Numbered from the stretch's first letter, positions 8,021-16,624 are shown. The stretch: 26,582 bases of DNA from Firmicutes bacterium UBA5227 (GCA_002409285.1 DHUT01000046.1:17727-44308); one strand, 5' to 3'. The notes: generated from the sequence alone by a model not told the origin. Numbers and translations: made by a program.

Positions 8021-8980
8021 ATGAAAAAAATAGGAGTGCTTACCAGCGGTGGAGACGCACCTGGAATGAATGCTGCAATCAGAGCTGTTGTTCGGGACGC
8101 AATTTATAATAATGTAAACGTATTGGGAATTAAGAACGGATTCAGGGGATTGATAGACGGTGAAAGTGTGGAAATGAATCTCTCTTCTGTGGCTGATATT
8201 ATACACAGAGGCGGAACCATTCTGGGAAGTGCAAGAAGTGAGGAATTTTTGGAGAAAGACGGCTTTAACAGTGCGTTGAAAAACATTAAGTACCTTGGTA
8301 TAGACGGCATTGTGGCAATAGGCGGGGACGGTACATTCAAAGGTGCAAGTGCTTTGGGTAATGCTGGTGTGCCTGTTATCGGAATACCGGGTACTATAGA
8401 TAACGACTTGCCATATACTCAGTATACCTTGGGCTTTTTTACTGCATTAACAACCGTACTTGAGGCGGTGGAGAAAATAAGAGACACATCTTCATCTCAC
8501 TCAAGAAACAATGTAATACAGGTAATGGGGAGAGATTGCGGTGATCTTGCATTGTATGCGGGTCTTGCGGGAGGAGCTGAAATGGTTATAATCCCCGAAG
8601 TTGAGTATAATATTGATGAGGTGTGTGACAAAATTATGCAAGGAAGAGCCAGAGGCAAGAAGCACAGCATTATAATTCTTGCGGAAGGGGCAGGAGATGC
8701 TAAAGATATCAGCGAACTAATAGAAGGCAAAACAGGCATAAGTACAAAATACTCAGTCTTAGGATATACTCAGCGTGGAGGAACGCCTTCTGCTTTTGAC
8801 AGACTTATAGGTAGCCAGATGGGAGCCAGGGCGGTGGATCTTCTGATTAATTCAGTTAAAAACAGGGTTCTGGGTGTAAGAGGCAATGAAATATTTGATA
8901 TGGATATAGCGGAAGCATTGTCAATGGAAAAAAAATTTGATGAAACAACTTATGAATTAACAAAGATATTGTCCATATAA
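8021..8980 (+). CDS. pfkA: ATP-dependent 6-phosphofructokinase
   Basis: A cytoplasmic glycolytic enzyme that phosphorylates fructose 6-phosphate to fructose 1,6-bisphosphate. Starting at ATG 8021 (AAAGGG 9 bases upstream) gives 319 residues, the standard PfkA length, with numbering in register with the E. coli enzyme. The ATP loops GGDAPGMNAAIR and GGDGT and the catalytic T125-I-D127-N-D129 are intact. The glycines before and in these motifs mark the ATP type, not the pyrophosphate type. Arg72, Arg162, Arg171, Glu222 and Arg252 are kept. Two fructose-6-phosphate phosphate ligands differ from E. coli: Lys243 replaces Arg and Tyr249 replaces His. The loop after the catalytic motif (LPYTQYT) is also unusual. 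Only 12 bases separate it from pyk. Confidence 0.95.
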   Translation: MKKIGVLTSGGDAPGMNAAIRAVVRDAIYNNVNVLGIKNGFRGLIDGESVEMNLSSVADIIHRGGTILGSARSEEFLEKDGFNSALKNIKYLGIDGIVAIGGDGTFKGASALGNAGVPVIGIPGTIDNDLPYTQYTLGFFTALTTVLEAVEKIRDTSSSHSRNNVIQVMGRDCGDLALYAGLAGGAEMVIIPEVEYNIDEVCDKIMQGRARGKKHSIIILAEGAGDAKDISELIEGKTGISTKYSVLGYTQRGGTPSAFDRLIGSQMGARAVDLLINSVKNRVLGVRGNEIFDMDIAEALSMEKKFDETTYELTKILSI

Positions 8981-8992
8981 GGAGGGATTTAA

Positions 8993-10747
8993 TTGAGAAA
9001 AACTAAAATCGTATGTACTATTGGTCCTGCCTCTGAAAATGAAAAAGAATTCAGGGAATTAGTATTGAATGGATTAAATGTGGCCAGACTTAACTTTTCC
9101 CATGGAACACATGAGGAGCACAAGGCGAAAATAGATGTGATAAAAAGGGTAAGAGAAGACTTAGACAGCTCTACGGCAATAATGCTTGATACAAAAGGAC
9201 CTGAAATCAGAACAAGGGATTTTGAGAATGGAAGTGCCGAATTAGTTAAAGACCAGGAATTCATATTGACTATTAGAGACATTTTGGGCAGCAATAAGAT
9301 TGCAAGTGTTACATATGAAGGTTTTGTACGTGATGTTAAGGAAGGAGATATTGTCCTTATTGATGACGGTCTTATTTGTCTGGAAATAACAGAAAAAATC
9401 AATGATACCGATTTGAAATGTGTAGTTAAAAACGGAGGAACTGTTAAGAATAAAAAGGGAATTAATATACCGAATGTGCAAATAAACCTTCCGGCACTTA
9501 CGCAAAGAGATATTGAAGATATCAAATTTGGCATTGAGCAAGGAGTGGATTATATAGCTGCGTCCTTTATCAGAAGTGTGAAGGACGTTATTTCTATAAG
9601 AAGAATTTTGGAAGAAGAAAATGCTGACATTATGATTATTTCTAAAATAGAAAACAGGCAGGGCGTGGAAAACATTGATGAAATAATTGAAGTTACCGAT
9701 GGTATAATGGTTGCCAGAGGAGATTTAGGGGTGGAGATTCCTGCAGAAGAGGTTCCGCTGGTTCAAAAAATGCTTATAAAGAAATGCAATGATGCAGGAA
9801 AGCCTGTTATCACAGCAACTCAAATGTTAGATTCCATGATGAGAAACCCAAGACCTACAAGAGCCGAGGTTTCCGACGTGGCCACAGCCATATTTGAAGG
9901 CTCTGATGCCATAATGCTTTCAGGAGAAACGGCCTCCGGAAGCTATCCTGTGGAGGCTGTTCAAACGATGGCTCGGATTGCGGAAATGATTGAAAACTCT
10001 CTTGATTATGAAGATATATTAAAAGCCAAAAAAATAGGCTGCACAAACAAAATTGCTGATTCAATAAGCTATGCCACATGCAGAACATGCCTGGATTTGA
10101 AAGCATCTGCCATTATTTCCGCAACTTCATCAGGGTATACTGCAGCAGCAGTATCAAAATTCAGACCTGCCGCACCTATTATAGCTGCAACGGAAAGCGA
10201 AAAAGTCATGAGGAAGCTTTCTCTTTACTGGGGGGTTTATCCGGTAAAAATAAGCAAAATGAACTCAACTGACGAAATTATCGAAATGTCTGTGGAAAGG
10301 GCATTGGAGCTGGGATATATTGAAAATGGAGACTTAACTATCATTACAGCAGGCGTACCGGTGGGAATATCCGGCAGCACAAATTTGCTTAAAGTTCATA
10401 TTGTAAGTGAACTTCTTTACAAAAAGACCGGTGCCGGAAAAGAAACTGTAATCGGAAGAGCCAGAGTTGCAAAAAATGCTGAAGAACTTAGAGATAAATT
10501 TGAAGATGGGGATATAATAGTTATGACGGCAACAGATAAGGATGTAATAGACTTTATCTCAAGAGCATCTGCAATAATAGTAGAAGAAGGCGGACTTACA
10601 TCCCATGCATTCATTGCTGCATTGAACCTGGGCAAGGAAGTTGTTGTTGGGGCTGAAAACTGTACAAAGATGATTAAGGACGGGGAGCTGCTGACAGTTA
10701 ACGGAAAACAAGGTGCTGTATACAGGGGACAGGCAAAAATAATGTAG
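8993..10747 (+). CDS. pyk: Pyruvate kinase with C-terminal PEP-utiliser domain
   Basis: This 584-residue enzyme converts phosphoenolpyruvate and ADP to pyruvate and ATP, the last step of glycolysis. The barrel has NFSHG, DTKGPEIRT, the catalytic-lysine segment MIISKIENRQGVENIDEI, and ARGDLGVEIP followed by ITATQMLDSM. The alpha/beta C-domain follows. The last 110 or so residues are the extra mobile domain found in Bacillus and clostridial enzymes, with the PPDK-like GGLTSHAF motif (His538). The start is TTG, fixed by GGAGGG 6 bases upstream and by MRKTKIVCTIGPAS, the family N-terminus. Its Glu in GPEIRT suggests potassium dependence. It probably forms one transcript with pfkA. Confidence 0.96.
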   Translation: MRKTKIVCTIGPASENEKEFRELVLNGLNVARLNFSHGTHEEHKAKIDVIKRVREDLDSSTAIMLDTKGPEIRTRDFENGSAELVKDQEFILTIRDILGSNKIASVTYEGFVRDVKEGDIVLIDDGLICLEITEKINDTDLKCVVKNGGTVKNKKGINIPNVQINLPALTQRDIEDIKFGIEQGVDYIAASFIRSVKDVISIRRILEEENADIMIISKIENRQGVENIDEIIEVTDGIMVARGDLGVEIPAEEVPLVQKMLIKKCNDAGKPVITATQMLDSMMRNPRPTRAEVSDVATAIFEGSDAIMLSGETASGSYPVEAVQTMARIAEMIENSLDYEDILKAKKIGCTNKIADSISYATCRTCLDLKASAIISATSSGYTAAAVSKFRPAAPIIAATESEKVMRKLSLYWGVYPVKISKMNSTDEIIEMSVERALELGYIENGDLTIITAGVPVGISGSTNLLKVHIVSELLYKKTGAGKETVIGRARVAKNAEELRDKFEDGDIIVMTATDKDVIDFISRASAIIVEEGGLTSHAFIAALNLGKEVVVGAENCTKMIKDGELLTVNGKQGAVYRGQAKIM

Positions 10748-10758
10748 AGGGTGATAAT

Positions 10759-11901
10759 ATAGAAAAGTACAAAAGTATATTAAGAGTATCGCTGCCGATA
10801 TTGTTTATTGTATTAATAATTTTGTTGATAGTTTTCAGCAGCTCAACATTATTTTGGTTAAAGGAGGCATTTCAGCCGGTTATTTATGCTCTAATACTTG
10901 CTTACCTGCTTGATTCAGTGGTGTCATTTTTTGTAAAAAGACTTAAGGTCAGACGTTCTCAGGGAATACTCTTAGCCTGTCTGATTCTGCTGATATTGGT
11001 AGGCTTTCTGCTCTACATGCTGGTACCGCAGATTCTTGAAAATATCAACAATGTGGTTTATTTAATGGAAGGTAATGTTGATATAGTACAAATACTCAAC
11101 GGTATAAAAGAAAAAATAAATAATCAATATGTACAATTTGCTGCTGATTATATTTTACAGGCAAGTGAATCCGTAAGAAATATGATTGATAATACTTTGA
11201 TTGCCATATCCGGTGTACTTATGCAGTTTGTAACAAATATCGGTTCAAGTGCCTTTGCCATTATCACAAGTTTTATAATCAACATATATATGCTGGTGGA
11301 GAAAGAAGATATACTTGCCAGAGGAAAAAGATTTATATATGCATTTTTTGAGGATAAAAATTCCAGGAAAATACTTCATATCTTTACCCAGGCAAATAAA
11401 ATTTTCAAGAGTTTCTTAAATGGCAAGCTGCTTGATTCATTGATTGTAGGAATCATTAGCGTTATTGTGTTTTTCATATTTAATGTGCCTTACGCCCCGT
11501 TAATGGGAACAATAATAGGGGCATTTAACCTAATTCCGTATTTTGGACCAATTATAGGTTCAATTCCCGTGATTTTGGTGTCATTTTTTGTAAATCCTCC
11601 AAAGGCACTTACTGCTTTGCTTATAATAATAGTTGTTCAGCAATTAGATGCAAATCTGTTGGACCCCAGAATCGTTGGAGTAAATGTAGGTGTCAGCCCA
11701 TTTTGGATTATAATATCCGTTACGGTAGGAGGTAAATTATTCGGTATATGGGGTATGATTGTTTCGGTACCCATAGTTGTTCTAATTAAAACAATAGTGG
11801 AAGAATCAGTTAATATTCGTCTAATCGAAAAAGGGATAGGAGACATAGAAAAGGATAAGCTTAGAGTTAAAAAAAAAGAAATTGAAAAAACAAGAAAATA
11901 A
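10759..11901 (+). CDS. AI-2E family transporter, apparent AUA start
   Basis: A multi-pass membrane protein of the AI-2E (UPF0118/PerM-like) family. Members have been linked to autoinducer-2 export or sodium/proton antiport, and the substrate cannot be read from sequence. About eight hydrophobic segments are seen; the family motif region FNLIPYFGPIIGSIPV and the following P-x-x-x-G-x-x-x-G-V-S-P-F-W segment are present. The frame is open from the pyk stop. No ATG, GTG or TTG has a ribosome site: the first TTG (10801) lies inside the first membrane helix with none. ATA at 10759 follows AGAGGGTGATAAT with ideal spacing, in nearly the same context as the ATG of the DUF368 gene. I therefore place the start at ATA; a sequencing error or true AUA initiation are both possible. 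Confidence 0.82.
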   Translation: MEKYKSILRVSLPILFIVLIILLIVFSSSTLFWLKEAFQPVIYALILAYLLDSVVSFFVKRLKVRRSQGILLACLILLILVGFLLYMLVPQILENINNVVYLMEGNVDIVQILNGIKEKINNQYVQFAADYILQASESVRNMIDNTLIAISGVLMQFVTNIGSSAFAIITSFIINIYMLVEKEDILARGKRFIYAFFEDKNSRKILHIFTQANKIFKSFLNGKLLDSLIVGIISVIVFFIFNVPYAPLMGTIIGAFNLIPYFGPIIGSIPVILVSFFVNPPKALTALLIIIVVQQLDANLLDPRIVGVNVGVSPFWIIISVTVGGKLFGIWGMIVSVPIVVLIKTIVEESVNIRLIEKGIGDIEKDKLRVKKKEIEKTRK

Positions 11902-11907
11902 AGTAAA

Positions 11908-11932
11908 AAAGCCTGCCGTGTTGGCAGGCTTT
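11908..11932. terminator. Bidirectional terminator between convergent genes
   Basis: A perfect 10-bp stem (AAAGCCTGCC / GGCAGGCTTT) with a 5-base loop lies between the stops of the + strand transporter gene and the - strand Cys-rich gene. Runs of A and T flank it; the - strand reading has the better T-tract (TTTTTTAC). Confidence 0.85.
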
Positions 11933-11940
11933 CGTAATTG

Positions 11941-12906
11941 TTAATCCTCCGTTGATTGAGCTCTTGGTCTGCAGCATCCGCCACCACCGGTTCCGCCCAC
12001 AGAGTTTTCGTCAATCTGCCTTGGGAACAAGCGAGGGAATGATGGGCAAATACTTGCCTGTTCCGGAGTCAGCTCTACAAAGCCTGTGGAAAGAACACAT
12101 AATTGAACGGGTACTACAACCTTTTTCTCACAGGAGATGCAAAGTGAAATTATTAAGTTAACTGACAATTCACCTGTTCTCGGATCAAGGGTGAAATCTC
12201 TTTGAATGCTGTTGGTTGCAAGCCTTATTATGCAGTCAAGATTGCAGAATTCAGTAAATCTTGGCATGAAAGCCGTATCAAATACCGAAGGTACACAAAT
12301 TTCAAAGAAATTAGTCAATACTAATGGACTGCACTGGGGAGCAATTTCAACTATGGCACTTAATGTAATTATGCTTTCGTTGTTTGAATCGCATGGAGTT
12401 ACTACTAAATCAATCTCAATTTCAACACATCCTGATACTTCAATATTTTGAGTCCCGAAAACAGGAGTGCCTTGTTCTTCATCATCACAGAATTGAGTGT
12501 CAGCCCATATTAATTTCTGACTTAATGTACCGTCGGGACCAATAACCTTATAGTCACATCCATCCTCTTTTTTAACAAATTGTCCTCCTGACAACTGTGT
12601 GTTAGGGTTAATTCTTAAATTACATTCATCGTTGATATTGTCAGGGTTGAAGAATTTCCTGCACCTTATGTCAGCTATTCTGATGATATTTGTTCCGCAG
12701 CCTAATCTTGGTTCAAAAACAGTATCGGGAGCGGTTTTTAAACCTTGTAAATTAAATAGTACTGCGTCATAAACTTTTTGCACATATATTGGTTCTGTTA
12801 CAACATTTCTCAGGGTTCCGTCCCAATCACATCCCGATTGAGCTGTGCAGCATCTTTCAGCTACTCCGCCGGTACCAAGAACATCTCTTCTATCTGAGCA
12901 TTTCAT
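11941..12906 (-). CDS. Cysteine-rich protein of unknown function
   Basis: I do not recognise the family with certainty. The 321-residue product has 21 cysteines, no signal peptide and no membrane segment. The N-terminus holds a CC pair and the stretch EPIYVQKVYDAVLFNLQGL. The middle alternates beta-like segments with single cysteines, and the tail is Gly-rich with a second CC pair (GGTGGGGCC) followed by a polar end. The VQKVYDAV-type segment and even cysteine spacing resemble clostridial spore-surface proteins such as those with DUF3794-like repeats, so a spore coat or exosporium role is possible but is inference. AGGAGG lies 10 bases before the ATG. It is a single gene ending at the shared terminator. 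Confidence 0.75.
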   Translation of the reverse strand: MKCSDRRDVLGTGGVAERCCTAQSGCDWDGTLRNVVTEPIYVQKVYDAVLFNLQGLKTAPDTVFEPRLGCGTNIIRIADIRCRKFFNPDNINDECNLRINPNTQLSGGQFVKKEDGCDYKVIGPDGTLSQKLIWADTQFCDDEEQGTPVFGTQNIEVSGCVEIEIDLVVTPCDSNNESIITLSAIVEIAPQCSPLVLTNFFEICVPSVFDTAFMPRFTEFCNLDCIIRLATNSIQRDFTLDPRTGELSVNLIISLCISCEKKVVVPVQLCVLSTGFVELTPEQASICPSFPRLFPRQIDENSVGGTGGGGCCRPRAQSTED

Positions 12907-13024
12907 GCTTATATAACCTCCTCATATTTACTGTTGCTTTACTCTAATATATTCTAATTGGTAATAGTTGTTACAGTCATAATATTAAAAATAGAAGTAA
13001 ATTAAAAAGACTGCAAATCGTAGG

Positions 13025-13053
13025 TTGAACTTTTTATCCATATAGTGTAAAGT
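13025..13053 (+). promoter_or_regulatory. Sigma-A promoter of the cyclophilin gene
   Basis: TTGAAC (13025-13030) and TAAAGT (13048-13053) with a 17-base spacer, about 30 bases before the start codon. Confidence 0.6.
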
Positions 13054-13083
13054 AATAACACAAATAAATTTATTGGAGGAAAT

Positions 13084-13602
13084 ATGAAATTACCTATAGT
13101 TACATTTGAATTTGAAAACGGTGATATTATAAAAGCAGAGCTATATCCTGAAGTGGCTCCAAATACAGTAAGAAACTTCATATCATTGATTAACAAAAAC
13201 TTTTATGACGAATTAACATTTCACAGAGTTATCAAAGGATTTATGATTCAGGGAGGATGTCCTGATGGAAACGGAACAGGAGGACCCGGATATTCAATTA
13301 AAGGAGAATTTTCATCCAACGGATTTAATAACGACCTGAAGCATGATGAAGGCGTTCTTTCAATGGCAAGAGCAATGTCTCCTGATTCCGCAGGTTCCCA
13401 GTTCTTTATAATGCATAAAAAATCTCCGCATCTTGACGGGCAATATGCGGCATTCGGTAAAGTTACAGAAGGAATGGACGTAGTAAACAAAATAGCAACA
13501 GCAAAGACAGATTACAGAGATAAGCCGGAAGAAACCGTAAAGCTCAAGAATGTCACAGTTGAAACCTTCGGAGAAACATACGAAGAACCGGAAAGAATGT
13601 AA
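13084..13602 (+). CDS. Peptidyl-prolyl cis-trans isomerase, cyclophilin type
   Basis: A 172-residue cytoplasmic foldase; no signal peptide or lipobox. The cyclophilin core is clear: FHRVIKGFMIQGGCPDGNG with the catalytic Arg of FHRV, then GEFSSN, GVLSMAR, SAGSQFFIM and HLDGQYAAFGKV. The active-site Trp of human cyclophilin A is replaced by His in PHLDG, as is common in bacterial PpiB proteins. GGAGG sits 4 bases before the ATG. It is convergent with the UbiB-like gene, 29 bases away, and no strong terminator is seen between them. Confidence 0.93.
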   Translation: MKLPIVTFEFENGDIIKAELYPEVAPNTVRNFISLINKNFYDELTFHRVIKGFMIQGGCPDGNGTGGPGYSIKGEFSSNGFNNDLKHDEGVLSMARAMSPDSAGSQFFIMHKKSPHLDGQYAAFGKVTEGMDVVNKIATAKTDYRDKPEETVKLKNVTVETFGETYEEPERM

Positions 13603-13631
13603 GATTAAGTTATGTGTTTATTGCTGTCTCG

Positions 13632-15218
13632 TTACTTGCGGGATATAATTGCTGATATGAGCAGCAATAAACCCATTACAAGAGCTACCACATATCCTGC
13701 CACCGCAAGCGCCGGCATTCCATACAGCTTTGGACCCATATCAGTACCTGCCATTATTGAAGAACCCATAATTACTGATGCTATGATTATGGCAAATACC
13801 AGCCTGTTGGCGATGTTGTTCAGTTGCTTTATGGAGTCCTTCAGGTTGATAGGTTCCATTTGAATTTTAAATTTTCCCGAAGAGGCATCGCTGACAAGCC
13901 TGGTGAAATCTTTAAATGTTCCAGGAGCAGATTTTGCCAGAAAATATATGTTTGCTAAGCTGTCATTCAATTCTTTTTTTATATCCGTGTTTTTAATTAT
14001 CTGCTCCCTTACATAGGGCAGTAACATTTCCGTAATCTTAATAGTTGGAGACAGTTTTTCGATTACCCCTTCAATTGTGACAATACCCCTTAAAAGCATG
14101 GTTATTTCCTTGGGGACCTTCAGGTTGTTTCTCCTGCATGCCTTGAAGATATCATTTATAAGCATGTTTAAATCCACATCATTTAAGGACGTTTCTATGT
14201 ACTTGCCGTATATTTCCTCAACATCTGCCTTAAATTTCTTTATATCGATTTCATCTTTCCCATAGCTTATTTCCAGGATTGCTTTGGACATTTCTTCAAC
14301 ATCTCCGGAAATAATACCAAGTAAAAAATTGTTAAAGCTTTTTCTCAGGGAGCTGTTTAAATTACCCATCATGCCGAAATCAATATATGCAATTTTATTA
14401 TCATTAATCAGCAGATTTCCGGGATGAGGGTCAGCATGAAAAAATCCATCCTCAAAAATCTGTTTCAAATAATTATTAGTCAGCTTCAGGGCTATATCTT
14501 CTATGAAATAGCCTTCCTTTGACAACTTCTCAACATCTGTAATTTTAATTCCGTCAATATAGTCCATTACCAAAATACTGTCTGTTGTGTAATCGCCATA
14601 TACTTTTGGAGTTGTAACAAACCTGACATCCTTGTTATAGTCATTGAATTTTTTTATGTTCTCAGCTTCATTCAGAAAATCCATTTCATTTTTTGCTGAA
14701 TTCTCCAGTTCTTCAATTATTTCAGATAAGTTTACAGTCTTGTTTTGAGGGGCATACCTTGTACGTCTTGCCAATCTCTTTAAAATAGCTATATCGCTTG
14801 CCATCTGCTCCCTTGCATCAGGTCTTAGAACCTTAACCGCAACCCTTGTTCCATCTTTTAAATATGCCAGATGCACCTGGGCAACAGATGCACTGGCATA
14901 TGCCTCATGACAAAACTCGGAAAAAACATCTTCCATGTTTTTTTTCACACTGTTTTCAACAACATTTTTAATTTTTTCATAGGGTTCCGGCTGGGCATCA
15001 TCCTGAAGCTTTCTGAGTTCCCTTATATATTCTTCAGGAAGAATGTCCGAGCTTGTAGACAAAATTTGACCGATTTTAATAAAAGTAGGTCCAAGTTCCT
15101 CAAATGATTTTCTCAATTCAGGTGCAACATTTTTACCCACAAGTATTTTTTTAATTCCGTTATTAGAAAATACGGAAATGATTTCATGCATCCGCTCATT
15201 TTCTTCTTTTATGCTCAT
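13632..15218 (-). CDS. ABC1/UbiB (AarF) family atypical kinase
   Basis: A 528-residue protein-kinase-like ATPase of the UbiB/AarF/COQ8 family, anchored by two C-terminal membrane helices (about residues 470-525). The family KxGQ motif is seen as FIKIGQILS. The Ala-rich nucleotide loop reads ASVAQVHLA, the lysine strand VAVKVLRP, the catalytic loop HADPHPGNLL and the metal motif DFG. All key residues are kept, so it should be active. UbiB proteins support ubiquinone synthesis in proteobacteria, but many clostridia lack quinones, so the role here is more likely in lipid or isoprenoid handling (inference). It starts 19 bases after the phasin-like gene and is probably coupled to it; its own ribosome site (GAGG) is poorly spaced. 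Confidence 0.9.
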   Translation of the reverse strand: MSIKEENERMHEIISVFSNNGIKKILVGKNVAPELRKSFEELGPTFIKIGQILSTSSDILPEEYIRELRKLQDDAQPEPYEKIKNVVENSVKKNMEDVFSEFCHEAYASASVAQVHLAYLKDGTRVAVKVLRPDAREQMASDIAILKRLARRTRYAPQNKTVNLSEIIEELENSAKNEMDFLNEAENIKKFNDYNKDVRFVTTPKVYGDYTTDSILVMDYIDGIKITDVEKLSKEGYFIEDIALKLTNNYLKQIFEDGFFHADPHPGNLLINDNKIAYIDFGMMGNLNSSLRKSFNNFLLGIISGDVEEMSKAILEISYGKDEIDIKKFKADVEEIYGKYIETSLNDVDLNMLINDIFKACRRNNLKVPKEITMLLRGIVTIEGVIEKLSPTIKITEMLLPYVREQIIKNTDIKKELNDSLANIYFLAKSAPGTFKDFTRLVSDASSGKFKIQMEPINLKDSIKQLNNIANRLVFAIIIASVIMGSSIMAGTDMGPKLYGMPALAVAGYVVALVMGLLLLISAIISRK

Positions 15219-15237
15219 GGTTGAAGTTCATCCTCAG

Positions 15238-15531
15238 CTATTTTTCTTCAAGTATTTTGATTCGTTTTTCCAATTCTTGTATATCATCCTTTGTCGCCAA
15301 ATTCAAGTCTGCCAGCATCTCTTTCAATTGCTCAACAGTAATACCATCGGATTTAGCATGATTTTTATCACCGGATTTCTGGCGCTTTAGCTCCTCATTC
15401 AATTGCTTTCCCTGATTTACAGTTATTTCTCCTCTTTCAATAAGGTCTTTCACAATTTCCTCACCCTTTTCATAGGAATAAGAAACAGTGCCTATTCCTG
15501 CCAGCAGCAGATTTTTTAAAGAAATTTCCAC
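15238..15531 (-). CDS. Phasin-like coiled-coil small protein
   Basis: A 97-residue protein with a short hydrophobic N-terminal segment (LKNLLLAGIGTVSYSYE), then a charged helix (KGEEIVKDLIERGEI) and a C-terminal coiled coil (ATKDDIQELEKRIKILEEK). This layout is like the phasin/PhaF-type granule-associated proteins often found beside UbiB-type kinases in clostridia. The start is GTG, supported by AAGAGGTG 7 bases upstream. No polyhydroxyalkanoate genes are in the window, so the phasin name describes shape only. It probably acts with the kinase encoded just downstream. Confidence 0.8.
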   Translation of the reverse strand: MEISLKNLLLAGIGTVSYSYEKGEEIVKDLIERGEITVNQGKQLNEELKRQKSGDKNHAKSDGITVEQLKEMLADLNLATKDDIQELEKRIKILEEK

Positions 15532-15625
15532 GAAAACTCACCTCTTACATATTTTTTAGTTATTATAAATATATCCCACAATCATATTTTTAATCATATT
15601 GTTAATATAACATTTATTCCTTAAT

Positions 15626-15655
15626 ATAATCAAAATATACCTCTATTTTTGTCAA
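15626..15655 (-). promoter_or_regulatory. Probable promoter of the phasin-like/UbiB operon
   Basis: On the - strand a perfect TTGACA (15650-15655) is followed after 18 bases by GATTAT (15626-15631), about 95 bases before the GTG start. The -10 is a 4 of 6 match. Confidence 0.5.
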
Positions 15656-15676
15656 CATTTTACGTATTAAAATGTT
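15654..15676. promoter_or_regulatory. Inverted repeat between divergent units, candidate operator
   Basis: AACATTTTA and TAAAATGTT form a perfect 9-base-arm repeat around CGTAT. It touches the -35 box of the phasin-like/UbiB promoter and lies about 50 bases upstream of the ZIP promoter. The binding protein is unknown. Confidence 0.55.
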
Positions 15677-15724
15677 TGTAAGAACAATAATGTTTCTTCG
15701 CCACAAAAAGGGGTATAGTATCAG

Positions 15725-15754
15725 TTGACGAAAGGGTGTTTATGTTTGTATAAT
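15725..15754 (+). promoter_or_regulatory. Sigma-A promoter of the ZIP transporter gene
   Basis: TTGACG (15725-15730) and TATAAT (15749-15754) with an 18-base spacer. The start point near 15761 gives a leader of about 48 bases. Confidence 0.75.
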
Positions 15755-15808
15755 GTAATCACATAATTATATTGTCATAATTTAAAGACATACGTAAGGA
15801 GGATCCAT

Positions 15809-16600
15809 ATGTACTTAAATACTTTTATTGGAGTTATAATACCATTTATTGGCACCACATTAGGTGCTGCCATGGTTTTTTTTATGAAAAATGGAATGGG
15901 AGATAAGACAGAAAAGTCCCTGCTTGGATTTGCATCAGGAGTTATGATTGCAGCTTCTGTCTGGTCACTGCTGATTCCGTCAATTGACATGGCTACGGAA
16001 CAGGGGACTATTGCATGGGTACCGGCAGCAGTTGGATTTTTGTTGGGAATATTCTTTTTACTGCTGCTTGATAATGTAATTCCCCACTTGCACCTGAACG
16101 ACGATAAACCTGAAGGAATTACGTCAAAGAGTGCAAAGCTGCGAAAAACTACCATGCTTGTTCTGGCAGTTACTTTGCATAATATTCCGGAAGGAATGGC
16201 AGTAGGAGTCGTATTTGCCGGAGTCCTGGCAGAGAATTCATTAATATCAATGGCAGGTGCATTTTCACTTTCCATAGGTATTGCCATTCAGAATTTCCCA
16301 GAAGGTGCGATTATTTCAATGCCGCTAAATAGTGAAGGGTTTTCTAAGAAAAAATCTTTTGCCTACGGTACTTTGTCAGGAATTGTGGAGCCTATTGCTG
16401 CGGTTATAACCATACTTTTGACAAGTGTTATTCAACCGGCTCTTCCATACCTGCTTTCCTTTGCAGCAGGAGCCATGATATATGTTGTCATCGAAGAGCT
16501 TATACCGGAAGCACAAAGCGGAGAACACAGCAACATCGGAACTATCGGAGCAGCCTTTGGATTTGTAATAATGATGATATTGGACGTGGCACTGGGATAA
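15809..16600 (+). CDS. ZIP family metal transporter
   Basis: A 263-residue membrane protein of the ZIP (ZupT/GufA-like) family, which takes up divalent metals such as zinc, iron or manganese. About eight transmembrane segments are visible. The two metal-site motifs in helices IV and V are intact: HNIPEG at 124-129 and QNFPEG at 161-166, the latter followed by AIISMPL. A histidine-containing loop (PHLHLNDD, near residue 95) precedes helix IV. The start is fixed by AAGGAGG 6 bases upstream. It is a single gene with its own promoter; the metal it carries cannot be told from sequence. Confidence 0.93.
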   Translation: MYLNTFIGVIIPFIGTTLGAAMVFFMKNGMGDKTEKSLLGFASGVMIAASVWSLLIPSIDMATEQGTIAWVPAAVGFLLGIFFLLLLDNVIPHLHLNDDKPEGITSKSAKLRKTTMLVLAVTLHNIPEGMAVGVVFAGVLAENSLISMAGAFSLSIGIAIQNFPEGAIISMPLNSEGFSKKKSFAYGTLSGIVEPIAAVITILLTSVIQPALPYLLSFAAGAMIYVVIEELIPEAQSGEHSNIGTIGAAFGFVIMMILDVALG

Positions 16601-16605
16601 AAAAA

Positions 16606-16624
16606 ATGGTAAAATATTTACCAT
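16606..16624. terminator. Weak terminator after the ZIP gene
   Basis: A perfect 8-bp stem (ATGGTAAA / TTTACCAT) around ATA directly follows the ZIP stop. On the + strand only CTTT follows; on the - strand there is a run of T, although no - strand gene ends here. Confidence 0.5.

Noticed and set aside
15775..16287. 170-codon open frame on the - strand opposite the ZIP gene
   Set aside because: It mirrors the codon pattern of the real ZIP gene and has no start signal.
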